A DNA stretch of 64,000 nt from Meconema thalassinum (Eukaryota; Arthropoda; Insecta; Orthoptera; Tettigoniidae), in contig OX336392.1 of the NCBI GenBank assembly GCA_946902985.2, forward strand, positions 464,096,693 to 464,160,692. Reading direction: 5' to 3'. A program made the translations under genes and the position numbers. Positions 10,529 to 21,351 of this stretch are shown here, piece by piece. The notes under the pieces were generated by a model that was not told where the DNA came from, did no database searches, and saw only the letters and a list, made by a program, of their open reading frames with translations. Every line of letters starts with the position of its first letter. Position 1 is the stretch's first letter.

Positions 10529-10721
10529 AATCCAACTTACCCAACAACCCCCCTCGGAGAACAAACAGACCTGAATTCAAATATCCATCAAGACTATCAT
10601 CAGACACAGAATACAAAGCAGATAACCACGACAAAACCCCTGATTCCCAAACACATCGATGACCAGAAATACCCCCAAAATAACCAAAAACTTAAATTTA
10701 AAGCATGAGTTGGACCGACCG

Positions 10722-11421
10722 TTAACCCTTACCCCTCGTCAGTCGGGCGAGCCCCGACATAACGAATTTCCCGTTTCGGTTGTGTGTCGGGCGATCCCCG
10801 ACATCATAATTGTGTCCTCTACAGCTCGTCTGTCTTCTGTCCCGACAAATTATCCATTCCTATTTGGTGCTGCGATCTGTTGGTTGCGTGAAGAACATTG
10901 TGAAATCTCGATATTGTGAAGCAGGCAACCGTAAAACACTCATTTGGAAGGCCGTGCAACCTGTCAGCTGTTACTTAGCGACCGCCAAACTGATAGTAAG
11001 CAAACATGGCCGATCGGACATTGCCGGAGGATGAAATACGGCAAGTTTTTGATAATAGTGATGACATATCTGAGTCTGAATTTGATGAATGTGACGTAAT
11101 AAGCAGTGAAGGTGATAACACACACAGTGATAGCAGTGACAGTGATCAGAATGTCTCTGATATTGACGAAAATAATGGACCGGAATGTGAAGTTGATGCT
11201 GAAGGTTGGCGTGAATATGAATCGACAGATCAAGACTTCATGAAACACCCATTTACAGCGGTTTCACAGTACTCCAATGCTGTAACAGGTCTTCTACCAT
11301 GACTTACAAATCCACTTACTGACCTAAAAGGGAATTTAGGCAAGCCTACATCACCTGTTGTCCACGATCTCCAAGCAGTATTGGAATTTTGTACACGTCG
11401 GTGAAGTCCGCATCGCGGCAA
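10722..11421 (+). mobile_element. piggyBac element, 5' part
   Basis: TTAA at 10722-10725 is the piggyBac target. The terminus reads CCCTTACCCCTCGTCAGTCG. Two short palindromes follow, GTCGGGCGAGCCCCGAC (10742-10758) and GTCGGGCGATCCCCGAC (10786-10802), as subterminal repeats. A transposase N-terminus begins at 11006. The element is cut by the pogo insertion at 11422-11424 and no 3' half on the same strand is found beyond it. Confidence 0.75.
11006..11302 (+). pseudogene. piggyBac transposase N-terminal fragment
   Basis: The frame starts MADRTLPEDEIRQVFDNSDD and is strongly acidic and serine-rich for about 70 residues, as in the disordered head of piggyBac transposases. It ends after ATGAAACACCCATTT-type coding (about residue 80-98) with a stop. 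The sequence that follows (to 11420) lacks the conserved FFtde...TN and catalytic regions. The start ATG lies 280 bases inside the TTAA end, which is a usual leader length. It is a truncated copy. Confidence 0.65.
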
Positions 11422-11423
11422 TA

Positions 11424-12927
11424 CCGTATTTGCTCGCGTATATCTCGCACTTTTTTCCCTGAAATTTCAATTTAAAAAATGGGGTGCGAGATATACGCGG
11501 GGGCGAGATATATGCGAGCCGAAAATACGAGTGAAATTTGTCGGTGCGAGATATACGCCCTGAAGACAATGTGTGAGTCCACCAGGAATTACAACAAGAT
11601 CCGTTTTCATTTCTTGGAGACGTTTCTTCGTGTCTCCCACCAAGTGTCCGCGGAAACTGTCCCACACTAGCATTGCCGGGCGTCGAAGCAATGCACCTGG
11701 CCGTGCTCCCCACACTGTACGGACCCAGTCCTGGATAAGAACTGTATCCATCCATCCTTTCTCTTGCACTCGAACATGAATGCCTTTGGGAAACTTCGCT
11801 TTAGGCATTGTTTTTCTTTTAAAAATAACATATGGTGGCAATTTTCTTCCGTCCGCGGTTACTGCTAGCATGACTGTGCAGCGTTGTTTCTCACACCCAG
11901 TTGTACGCACAAGGACGCTAGATTCTCCCTTCTTGTTTATGGTAGTGTTGGATGGCATGTCGAAGTTTATCGGAGTCTGATCTGCGTTGCCGATTTGAGA
12001 TAGCAGGTAATTGTTCCTCTTCCGCATTGCTATCACATGACGATGAAACTCGATAAGTTTGTCATTGAAATCCTCGGCATTCTCTGACAGAGAGATGTTC
12101 GCCTTCGCAGACACAAGCCCTTTCTTTTCATGAACCTACGGATCCAAACCCGGCTCGCTTTTAGATCCGTACAGCTGATACCGCATTTATTCGCTAGTTC
12201 GCGCGCTTTAAAGTATAGCATCTCGTGCGAGATACTATAGCCATCAGTTCGTAACTCCGTGACGTAATTAATCAACTCATCTTCAAGCTCAGGAAACTTA
12301 CCAGTTTTTGGCCCTCTGAATGCTTTACGTGTTCGGTTGGTGGTTTCTAGCGCAGCTTTCTGTTTACACCAGTAGCGAACATTAAACTCAGTCACACTGA
12401 ATTCTCGTCCAGCAGCTCTATTACCATGTTCTTCTGTGTAGTTTATCACTTTGAGTTTAAACCCAGCCGTAAAACTTCCACGTTTCTCCATAACTTCGAC
12501 GTACGCAAGGAAACAAGCACACTTAACTGAAAGACACCAGTGGAACGCGGAGTCAGAATACCGGTACTGATGTCTACAAGGCAACTGACAGACGGCAATA
12601 AAGGAAACCTCTGCCACCAAAACGAACAATAATATTGCGTATTGATGACTGTTGTGGCGCGCAGCGTCTCGATCCCTAATCGGCTCGCATCGGACAAGTT
12701 CGGATCAACTCGTCGTTGCTCGCTCGTCCTGTTAGTATCGCTTCGGGTAAGTTCCTGGACAATGACGACTGTTGTGGCGCGCTAAATCGAACTTGTTTAT
12801 ACCTCAAGGTTATTACGGTCATTTATATGACGGCGTCAAAAATGAATGCGATATATATGCGAGTACTTTTTTTCCCTGAAATTTCAACTAAAAAAATGGG
12901 GTGCGAGATATACGCGAGCAAATACGG
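11424..12927 (-). mobile_element. pogo/Tigger element with transposase remnant
   Basis: Perfect 27-base terminal inverted repeats start CCGTATTTGCTCGCGTATAT at 11424 and run inward from 12927 on the other strand. TA duplications are at 11422-11423 and 12928-12929. Inside each TIR lies a further GTGCGAGATATACGCG/CTCGCAC repetition, giving hairpin-prone ends. It is 1.5 kb with one broken transposase gene on the minus strand. The C-terminal third of the transposase is deleted and the gene runs directly into the TIR. Confidence 0.88.
11560..12491 (-). pseudogene. pogo/Tigger transposase, frameshifted and 3'-deleted
   Basis: From 12491 the frame reads MEKRGSFTAGFKLKVINYTE, a CENP-B/pogo N-terminal HTH. 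It continues through a second HTH part (ELINYVTELRTDGYSISHEM and LKASRVWIRRFMKRKGLCLR). Near 12115 the frame shifts. The DDE domain follows with NADQTP (first Asp, about 11980), then VWDSFRGHL (second Asp) and VIPGGLTHCLQ, where the homology stops at 11560. The LQPLD-type region and third Asp are missing. Family role: DNA cut-and-paste at TA sites. One frameshift plus loss of a catalytic residue make it inactive. The 5' leader (12492-12900) contains CTTCGGGTAAGTTCCTGGAC, duplicated in the next copy. Confidence 0.85.
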
Positions 12928-12929
12928 TA

Positions 12930-13355
12930 CATTATCACCTCCCCATCATCGCACACCTCGCTGTCACTCAGCTCACTTTTTGAAACATCACTTTCATCAC
13001 TTGTCTCAAAAAGTTCATCACTTTCGTGATCACTGTCCGTAAATTCAGTCGAAATTGACGCTAATATTTCATCTTCCGTCAAGCCAGTCGCCGGCATTTT
13101 CCCGCGATCGCTTTCCATTGAGCATATACATCACCAAAGAAACAGAGTATTATTGCCATCGCATTCCAAAGGAAGTTGTCTGAACTTGGTTCTCACAATG
13201 TCCAGAAGATAGCAGCATTCGTTGAATAATAAATGGAACTCTTAGAGTAGTCCATGGAGTAGTTATGCGTCGGGTCGACCAGAGCTCGACACACGAGTGT
13301 TAGCGCTGGATGGTGGCTGTCGACCTGTAGTCGACACACGAGTGGAAAAGGTTAA
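12930..13355 (-). mobile_element. piggyBac element, 5' part, minus orientation
   Basis: On the minus strand the terminus CCTTTTCCACTCGTGTGTCG abuts TTAA at 13352-13355. Subterminal GTCGAC palindromes follow (GTCGACTACAGGTCGAC near 13320-13336). The coding part 12930-13118 gives MPATGLTEDEILASISTEFT and an acidic, serine-rich run (SDHESDELFETSDESDVSKS), a piggyBac transposase head. It ends where the pogo element begins. With the + strand copy at 10722, two piggyBac heads face each other across the pogo element. Confidence 0.7.
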
Positions 13356-13996
13356 AGATCGACGTACACAAGGAAACGATCACACTCAATTGAAAAACAA
13401 CAATGGAACGCGAAGACGGAGTACTGGTAATTGTTGACGAATGCAGCAGACGGACAACAAATACCGTGAAATAAAGGAAACCTTTGCCGCCAAAACGAAC
13501 AATAACATTGTGGGCAAGACAAGTAATGTTCACAAGCGTCTGCAGATAACATCCTACGGTATTTTTCTGCTGCTCGACTCGTTCCCTGTTTGGCTCGCTT
13601 CGGACTAGTTCGGATCATCTCGTTGATGCTTGCTCTTCCTGTTCTCATCACTTCGGGTAAGTTCCTGGACAATGATGACTTGTGGGGCGCTAATTCGAAC
13701 ATGTCCCAAGGTGCCGACTCGTTCCCTATTCGGCTTGTATCGGACAAGTTCGAATCAACTCATTGATGCTCACTCTTCCTGTTCTCATCACTTCGGGTAA
13801 GTTCCTGGACAATGACGACTGTTGTGGCGCGCAAAAGCGAACTTGTTTCTAACCGAAGGTTATTACGGTCATTTATATGACGGCGTCAGAAATGAATAAG
13901 AGATATATGCGAGTACATTTTTTCCCTGCAATTTCAAATTTAAAAATGGGGTACGAGATATATACGTGGTGACGAGTGATATGCGAGCAAATACGG
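13356..13996 (-). mobile_element. second copy of the 11424 pogo family, 5' end only
   Basis: From 13360 the sequence parallels 12490-12927, the leader and TIR side: CGACGTACACAAGGAAACGA, the CCAAAACGAACAATAA block, and the right TIR ending GCGAGCAAATACGG at 13996. A segment of about 140 bases (CTCGTTCCCT...TTCCTGGACAATGA) occurs twice in tandem (about 13575-13715 and 13724-13860), once in the other copy. No transposase frame survives. A piggyBac end at 13352 delimits it on the left. Confidence 0.7.
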
Positions 13997-14319
13997 TATT
14001 TATACCTAGGTATATTATATCATTTAGTAAATCCTTCAGGAATTATTTCTCTTCTTCAGTTTTTTAAATTACGTTAATTAAAAGTTACATTATAGAATAC
14101 ATTCATAATGGATACGTTAAAATATCCTGAAACATCCCTAGCACATCGCTGACCGGGTGTTCATCACACTGCGCAATCCCTGTGCCCGGCCATTTTCTGT
14201 GTAACTTTGTTGCTACAGCGCATGCACATAAACAAATGAGCCTAGCTTCACTAACCTTGTTCTGATTGTGGTGAAATTTACTGGAGGGTTCTTGTAATAA
14301 TTCTAATAATGTTTCCTAG
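13997..14319. other. intergenic, nothing recognised
   Basis: AT-rich up to 14110, then a GC-richer stretch around 14130-14230 that may contain the 3' end of the piggyBac element to the right (CATCGCTGACCGGGTGTTCATC). I could not identify a TTAA terminus with confidence. Confidence 0.4.
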
Positions 14320-16029
14320 TGTGGTAGGTTGTGTAGCAATTACCTCTGTGAAGGGGCACACTGCAACTTTTGCAAGTTTCACTTCGATTGCCCTTGCTGG
14401 AACACACACTGCACACTCTTGTTGGATTATTTTTCACTCCTGTAACTGGAATTTCAACTTGAATATGGTCCTTTATCTGCCCTGAAAGCCTCTCGGGTTG
14501 ATCCTTACTTGGAGACCTCTTGAACAGGTTTGACGAAGTAGATGGTTGAGGATCAAAAACACCTCGAATTTCAGTAAACTAGGTCTTGGCCACTCCCATG
14601 AGAAATTGCTTGTGCCTCAACTTTTTCTGAATGTTTAAGGCACAGCACAGCCTAAATGCATTAAATAATGCACAGTTCACTAGATAGAGCCCTACTTTCT
14701 TGTTCCACTTGATTGTCTTAGACAAGTACTGGCCTGCTCGAGCAACCCCCTTCATATACATATTGTACTCAATTATACACTTTGGTTTCATAATAACCTG
14801 CCCAGTCTTTGTCGGGTTTACCAGTACATTCCATAGTGGTATCATGGATAGTAGATACCATTCTAACAATTCTTTTGTCCTTCCAAACTACGAGCACAAA
14901 AGTAATCTCCCCTTTTTTCAGTTCCTTAGTTCTAAATTTCACTTCACATGGCAAACCACGATTCCCCCTAATTGTGCCGCAAACTCGTGTTTTGTATTGA
15001 AGAAGGGTTTGAGATGTGGACACACTATTATAATAATTATCTTGGTATGCGTGATGCCACATACCGTACCAAAGAAAGGCCTCATGACTGATAAAATTGT
15101 TTCTACCAGATTCTTTCCCTCTCCTGTATATACAGTATCTCCATATTGCAGTTATAACCTGTGTCACTCTTACAAACCATTCTCGCCAAAATACCATACT
15201 TGGCCAACTTTCCTGGGTTGTATGTCTTAAATTTAGGTCTCCTCTCCATGGGATCATTTCTTCATCCAATGATAGTTGTTGCTTGGGTTTGTATAATGAC
15301 TGAAATTTTGGTAAGAAATAATCTAAAAGGGGCTGAACTTTGTTAAGCCTATTTCTGACTAGTCACTGAAATGAAGGAATGCGAGGATCTGCTCATTGTT
15401 TTGGAGTATATGGGGGTTTCAATGAGGGGATCAGTTGGCCAGTAGTCTTTCCAACATGACTTTTTTATCTGTGCCATCAATATAAACAAAGCAAAAGATT
15501 TCCGCATCTCACTACTGGTTTCATCAGTCCACTTCAAGCTTTTAGGGTACATTTTGTGTGAGGAAGCAGTTTGCTGGTGATACAAGTTCGTCTGCTCGGC
15601 AACAAGTTCAAAGAAATCATCACCAAAAATTAGGCCTACTACTTCGTCAATGTTTTGAGGTTCATCACGTCTTACTGTTATGCCAGGAACTCCCAGGAAA
15701 TCTTCTAAAGTCAGTGCACTACTATTTTCTACCCATTCATACTCACTATATCACTTTCAGCCTCGCTCTCGACCACCGCTACTTCACATTGTTTTGGCAT
15801 CCCGGCATCTCTAAAAGCCTCAGTAGTTAACAGGGACGTAAAACCAATAACATTATTATTATTTTGGAGTATATACATTGTCATTGTCACCTAAGACACT
15901 TTCGTCCGAAGAGCTTCCAATATCGAACCTGTGATCTTCTACATCACTGCCACAATCTGAATACTTATCCGCATATAATTCGTTAAAAATCTCGTCTGCG
16001 TCTAAACTTATGGCCAGTCTGGGAAGTGC
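14320..16029 (-). pseudogene. piggyBac transposase, nearly full length, frameshifted
   Basis: Read on the minus strand, the order of piggyBac domains is complete. The acidic head is at 16029-15860 (MALPRLAISLDADEIFNELY, then GSDVEDHRFDIGSSSDESVL). Next come DDFFELVAEQTNLYHQQTAS and LKWTDETSSEMRKSFALFIL ... KDYWPTDPLIETPIYSKTMS (15600-15350). The DDE-core pieces are DEEMIPWRGDLNLRH and NYYNSVSTSQTLLQYKTRVC with GTIRGNRGLP (15269-14930). The C-terminal cysteine-rich domain (VCSVCSSKGNRSETCKSCSV, about 14440-14330) closes it. At least three frame changes separate the pieces, so it cannot make a full transposase. Known role of the family: cut-and-paste at TTAA. No clear TTAA termini were found. 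Confidence 0.85.
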
Positions 16030-16684
16030 CATCTTACCACCCACATGGCTCATCATACCATGTAAACAAGAGGTTGGGAAACAAAACAAATGAAGTGCAA
16101 AATAGTGAGAAATCTGTGCATGGAATACCCAAACTCTCCAGCACGGAAGTTCAATCAACCTTGACCACTAATTAGTTCCAGAAAGTTCCATCATTTGTGG
16201 TTCATGTACTTGTGTGTTGTAAGATAAGGCTACATATTTACTTTCTGGAATGCTTGGAGCCTTTCACGTTAATTTAATAAAAATAATAATAAATTATGTA
16301 ACTGTAATATTGAATAGAAAGCTCTAATTTTTTGTATGCGATATTGGAAAAATCACCTCTATAAAATAATATTGCGGTTTTGATAGTAAAAATATTCCTA
16401 ACTATTTTTGATCATGAAGTTTTTTTTTTTTTAATTTTTAAAGTAAAGATTTATTTCAGTCACCACTGCATTTAATATAATCTCTAAAATAAGAGTACAA
16501 TAAGTTACGTTAATAAAATTGAAGGACCTAAGTAAAAAAAAGAGTCATGTGCCAAAATAGTGAAAATTAAGTTTATGGTAAAACAATGTTCTATACGTCA
16601 TCGCCAATAACATAATTATATTCTGGTCCAAGCGCCGGAGCATTTGCAATTGGTTTGATAAAAATCCTGACGATGGTAGGTGTG
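16030..16684. other. intergenic, nothing recognised
   Basis: AT-rich sequence. 16159-16270 may be the leader of the piggyBac element to the left (a TTAA occurs near 16273). No coding signal is seen. Confidence 0.4.
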
Positions 16685-17160
16685 TCATGCACCAAGCATG
16701 ATGGTCAAATAGTGAGCCAAGTACCAGAAGAATTTAGTGCATCTCATTGTAAAAACCAAGCAGTCAAACCCCTTTGTAGTGACTCTTATGCAAGAAGAAG
16801 ACTTCTTTAATTTCAAATCAGCTGCTGACAGATATATCAACACGTCCAACATGCATATTTCCAAAGCACAGTGCTTCAGGCTGACAGCAGAATGTCCAGG
16901 TGTGCTGCAAGTTCGATCGACGTTGAACGAAATGAAAGATTTCAAGGTTTTTTAAGAGTGGAGCCTTTGGATCTTGAACAAGCAGAGCTAGAAACACTTC
17001 GGTGAGCAAAGTGTCTGACGGAAGAAAAGAGGAAGGACTTGTCTAAAATGATGCCTTACATAAGGAGAGAAAATAATTGGTTTACGAGGACTTATTGAAG
17101 CAAATTGGTCTTAAAGTTACTTCGTTAAGTGCACAACCGAAAACAATGGAATGTTAAAAG
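16685..17160 (+). pseudogene. decayed ORF, possible DUF7869-type transposon protein C-terminus
   Basis: The + strand frame 16737-16955 reads MHLIVKTKQSNPFVVTLMQE and continues to NEMKDFKVF. Shifting frame at about 16945 and again near 17095 prolongs it (LRVEPLDLEQAELETLR, EEKRKDLSKMMPYI, then EDLLKQIGL). The pattern of a kxRG/LxxL stretch ending in KKxDLxxLLPYIPxxxxxFY resembles, from memory, the C-terminus of uncharacterised arthropod transposon proteins with a DUF7869 domain. The match is weak and the frame is broken at least twice. Confidence 0.35.
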
Positions 17161-17516
17161 GACTAATTCTGGAAAAATAAAAAATAAAAACATGTTAATG
17201 GTGATAAATATTCACTTTTTCCTAGTAAAATGAAGAACTCGATGTTATGGCGCTTGATTCAGTTTTAATGTTAGAACATTTGAACATATACCTTTTCATT
17301 TATTTTATCTTGTGTAACGTTTAACAACCAAATGAACTGATATTGAGTAAAGTAGTAGTCATTATAAAACCTTTGAAGAAAATATGCACAAATCATGGAG
17401 GTGGTAGAATGTCTCCCTTTCATTGGCTAAGGGAGGATGATGGGCTTGGTTCTTCTAGTACCTACTAGATGCCGTGAGCACTTACTTGAGTTCCATCCTG
17501 CTTCTACTCATGGTTC
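17161..17516. other. intergenic, nothing recognised
   Basis: AT-rich until about 17400, then mixed composition leading to the target of D element copy 1. No gene is seen. Confidence 0.45.
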
Positions 17517-17528
17517 TCATTGCCATTC

Positions 17529-18235
17529 CTCCCCCAGGGGCTCACATCTAGTGGGACGTGGGTTGGTGACCAAGGGACCCCAGCTGAGTCCGGCATTGCT
17601 TCCACTTACTTGTGCCGGGCTCTTCTCCGTCTTCATTCCTGTCGACCTCTCTTGGGCAACTCGTTGTTCTCTTCCGACCCCGACGGTATTAAGGTATCCG
17701 AGGCTTAGGAAGTCTTTTCCTTTCCCGCCTTAATTGGTCCTTGTCTCATCTTTCCTGATACCCTCCTTCTGTGAGGGGTCAGCCTTCTTTTTCTTTTTAT
17801 GTTATCCCCTGCCTTCTGCTCAAGGCCCTCACGGAGGCAGGGTGTATGTAGCCCCACCACTTCTGGTGCACCCTGGATAGTGCTACACTCTCAAGGGCTC
17901 ACGGCTGGTGAGTTTGGGAGTTGGCGACCCCGAGGGATTCCTGAGCTGGGCCCGTTTTGCCCCCTTTTTCTTCTGACCTTGGGGCGGGCCCTTTTTCCCT
18001 TTCCTATCTGCCTTTCATGGCTCTCCTTCCTTCCAAGTCCCTCAATCCTCATTCTTTGAGGGTCCTTTATTTGCCTTATTCTCCTTTAGTTTACCATTTC
18101 TTCTTCTAGTATGTAAGTTTGTAGTTAGTATTAGTTATAGTTTTCATTCTCATCTCATCTTTCACTATCACCCAAACCATTAGGGGCTGATAACCTAGAT
18201 GTTCGGCCCTTTAAACAACAATTATCATCAACATG
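17529..18235 (+). mobile_element. D element copy 1, short form, full length
   Basis: A 707-base retroelement copy bounded by a perfect 12-base target duplication, TCATTGCCATTC, at 17517-17528 and 18236-18247. It starts CCTCCCCCAGGGGCTCACAT, has an internal second head-like block CTCAAGGGCTCACGGCTGG (about 17894), and ends ACCTAGATGTTCGGCCCTTT then AAACAACAATTATCATCAAC. The TCA-rich 3' end and variable-length target duplication point to LINE-type target-primed reverse transcription. Open frames across it are not conserved as protein. It is the reference copy for others in the window. Confidence 0.9.
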
Positions 18236-18339
18236 TCATTGCCATTCAGTGCTACAAACCTAGCCATGTTGCAGCAAGAGCCTTTCCCATTTAAACATTA
18301 TCTTGCGATAGTATTCTGATTCTATTTATAATTTACTAG

Positions 18340-19195
18340 CAACCCGACCCGGCTTCGCCCGGGAACAGTTATGAATGCATTACGTGATGAGATCTTTTTT
18401 TTTTTTCCAATGTCAAAGAACAACAACCAATACCCGTTTTACGTCTCGGCATGATGGGTTAAAATCAGTGACTGGACTATTAATTATATTATCATGGAGA
18501 TGCTTGTGCAACAAATTCTTGTCAGACGTAATTTAAGAATGGCGAGGTGCATGAAACACAAATCCCCCTTCCTTCCAATCCTAACTTGACTGTGAATTTT
18601 GCGGAACGAAAAGTTCACAGGCGAAATGAAGAAAAGCCGAGTTGCACTTCCAGGGAAACTCCAAACACAACCACTCTTCTCTATAGTTTTTAACTCAACA
18701 CGACTCGACAGTTTGCTGCTGGCTGTATCTGGGGCAATAAGCTCATCCACTAGCTAAGCTGTACTGGGGTGTTAGACTCGCCCCTAGCTAGCTCGTAAAC
18801 TGTCGCCTCAGTAAATGAATGGAGATTGTTGGAAGAAATGAAAACGTAAAAACACTTATAGTAGGCGATGTACTAAAGATAGACATATTCACTCGCGGAC
18901 TGTTTTGTAGAACTTTTCATGCTGAACAATTCTTACACTCATAGTATTTAGATATTTTTAACGGTTTGCCCAGCGTAAGCTTACAAAGCGCTCGAACGCC
19001 AGGTTTTTTTTTCCGACTTTTCCACTGAAATCGTTACTGCTCGGCTTCCTTCGATCATAAATACATTATTTTCTACAGAAATCATCCTCGAGATATCCTT
19101 TACAGAATGGTGAAAACCGCATCAAAATCCATCCAATGGTTCTCGAGTTTTCCCGTAACATCCAAGAATCGGGGACTTAGTTTTATACTAAGTAG
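18340..19195 (+). repeat. interspersed repeat with CCCGGCTTCGCCCGGG start
   Basis: It begins ACTAGCAACCCGACCCGGCT followed by TCGCCCGGG and finishes around TTTTATACTAAGTAGAGATT. This pair of end signatures is common, from memory, in insect genomes as a non-autonomous retroelement. The body has no conserved coding frame. Class and precise ends are not established here. Confidence 0.55.
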
Positions 19196-19576
19196 AGATT
19201 GCATTAGAATATACGTCGCAAATTTTCTGAATACGAATTAGGAGCTGTTAACTGCTGCGGATTTACAAGCAATACTTGTGAAAAATTTAAATAGCTCAGC
19301 AGAGATCTATAATTTTAGTTACCCCGTTACTTTGAAAGTGTAAATTGATATTGTCAAAATCCCCTGGGGGATGGGGGCTGCAGCTCCGCCACTGGACACC
19401 TTTGTATTAACCACCTTGATTATATAAAGCAAGAGATAGAAAACACACCTCACAGAAGGACTTCCTTTAGAGGTGGCCAGACCATCTGTTGTAATCAGCT
19501 TTGTAAATCGATTTTCGAGCGGAACAAAATATATCTTTTGTGCTTCTCATGTAAACACATCATTTACCAGGGAGGA
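19196..19576. other. intergenic, nothing recognised
   Basis: Mixed-composition sequence with no gene, and the target region of the SINE that follows. CCCCTGGGGGATGGGGGCTG near 19360 is part of an undefined older repeat. Confidence 0.45.
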
Positions 19577-19588
19577 TTCAAAAGCACT

Positions 19589-20012
19589 ATTTATTTATTT
19601 AGTGTATGGCTTTTAGTGCCGGAAGTGTCCGAGGACATGTTCAGCTCGCCAGAGACTAGCTTCTTCAATGCGGACACCCATGGGGTGAGCTACCAGTTCC
19701 GTTCAATTTCAAGTAGTTACAACTTTCGCTACCAGATGTCACTGACACCTAGTGGTGAATGTTGGAACTTTGATAGAGCGTTTCAACGAAATCTAACCTG
19801 CAAATTTACCTTCACACAAGTTTAATTAGTGGAAGGTTCTTTTACATGCCATAAATCTATGACCTGGGACCGCCGGCTTTACTTCCCCTCCAAAGGAAGA
19901 TAAACGGAGGGATTTTAACTCTCTTAAACAATCCGACGACTTCGGCCGGGTTTGAACCCGCGATCTTGGGCATAGAAGCTCAGCGTGCTACCGACTACGC
20001 CACCGAAGCCGC
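19589..20012 (-). mobile_element. tRNA-derived SINE with 12-bp target duplication
   Basis: On the minus strand from 20012 it reads CGGCTTCGGTGGCGTAGTCG with A box TGGCGTAGTCGG, then B box GGTTCAAACCC about 33 bases on. This is the internal RNA polymerase III promoter of a tRNA head. The body ends in an AAATAAATAAAT tail (19589-19602 on the + strand as ATTTATTTATTT). A perfect duplication TTCAAAAGCACT flanks it at 19577-19588 and 20013-20024. Full-length, 424 bases. Confidence 0.9.
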
Positions 20013-20024
20013 TTCAAAAGCACT

Positions 20025-20458
20025 TAACATAGTACATAGATAGTGTCTTTTGGTATGATGTACAGTAATCTGTCCACAGAGATATGAGTGTGTCGTCGGG
20101 GCTGGTAACTTGCGCCTACTACAATGTTATTTAATGCATTTATTTGTTGCTGGATATCTGTACATAATATGTGTGTTGTCATGATCAGAGTCTTGACTGT
20201 CTACAATGTTTGGTGGAAGTAATTTTCATATGTATTTTTTCTAATAAACAAGTTTATTTTGTAGTTGTCTCTCTTTTTTAAAATTGTTGAACAGAAGAAC
20301 TTTCAGGTATCCTGGCACTACAATGAAGTACAAATGCACAAGGACATCAAGAAAATTCAAGCACTCACCATATCACACTTTCCCAAAGTCCCCTTCTCAA
20401 GTCCAAGCTCTTATCAAAAACCATGATTAGGGTTTATCAAACAAGGGTACATCTATGG
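20025..20458. other. intergenic, nothing recognised
   Basis: AT-rich sequence with no gene or recognised repeat. It leads into a diverged D element. Confidence 0.45.
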
Positions 20459-21265
20459 TATCCCCCATCCCCCACCCAGGGGCTCTCAAATAGTGGGTGT
20501 GTGTTGGCTAGCACAGGTCACATGCGGAAACTCGCCTTGCTTACACTTGTGTTGGGCTCCACTCTCTCATCCTCCAGGAGCTTGCAACTAGTACGTGGGT
20601 TGGCGACCGAGGGACGCCAGCTGCGTCCGGCATTGCCTTCACTTACTTCTGCCTGGCTCCTCTGACATCTTTCCTGTCCACCCCCTTTGGGCGACTCTTA
20701 TTCTCTTCCTACCCAAACGGTATTAGGGTATCCAAGGCCTAGGGAGTCTTTCACTTTCCCGCCTTAATTGGCCCTTGTATCATCTTTCCTGATACCCTCA
20801 TTCTTCGAGGGGTCAGACCTCTTGTTTTCTTTTCATTGTATCTCCTGCCTTCTGCTCAAGGCCCTCAAGGAGGCAGGGTGTGAGTAGCCCCACCACTTGT
20901 GGTGCACCCTGGATTGTACTACACCCTCAAGGGCTCGCGTCTGGTGAGTTCGGGAGTTGGCGACCCCGAGGCCTTCCTGAGCTGGGTCCGGTTTTTCTCC
21001 TCCTTCCATTGCCTTTGGGGCGGTCCCTTTCCTCTCTGCCGTTCGTGGGTCTCCTTTCTTCCGAGTCCCTTAATCCTCATTCTTCGACAGTTGAGGGCAT
21101 TTCCTTTCCCCCTGTCTTTTGTTTTTCATTTCTTCTAGTATGTACTGGAAGTCAGTAGTTAGTTTTAGTTTATCAACATCATTTTTTCATTGTCAGCCAA
21201 GCTATTGGGGCCTATACGGTAACGTAGGTGTTAGTCCCTCCCTTCAAAACACCAATCATTACAAC
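20459..21265 (+). mobile_element. D element copy 2, diverged short form
   Basis: It is recognisable from CACCCAGGGGCTCTCAAATA (20473) and again CCTCCAGGAGCTTGCAACTA (20570), so the 5' head block is present about one and a half times. It then runs colinearly with copy 1 (GGTATTAGGGTATCCAAGGC, TGCACCCTGGATTGTACTAC, CGGGAGTTGGCGACCCCGAG) to a degenerate tail CCTTCAAAACACCAATCATT. Divergence is visibly higher than among the other copies, so it is an older insertion. Confidence 0.75.
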
Positions 21266-21351
21266 AGTCGCCACCCTGATGGTAAAGGGAGGAAGTTGGT
21301 AGTTTTACGTGCCCATTTATCTCGTGATCATGTGCCACGGGACCTCCTTCT

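Noticed and set aside
11351..11779. Additional open frames antisense to the pogo transposase
   Set aside because: Shadows of the TIR and transposase. They cross the element border and cannot be genuine.
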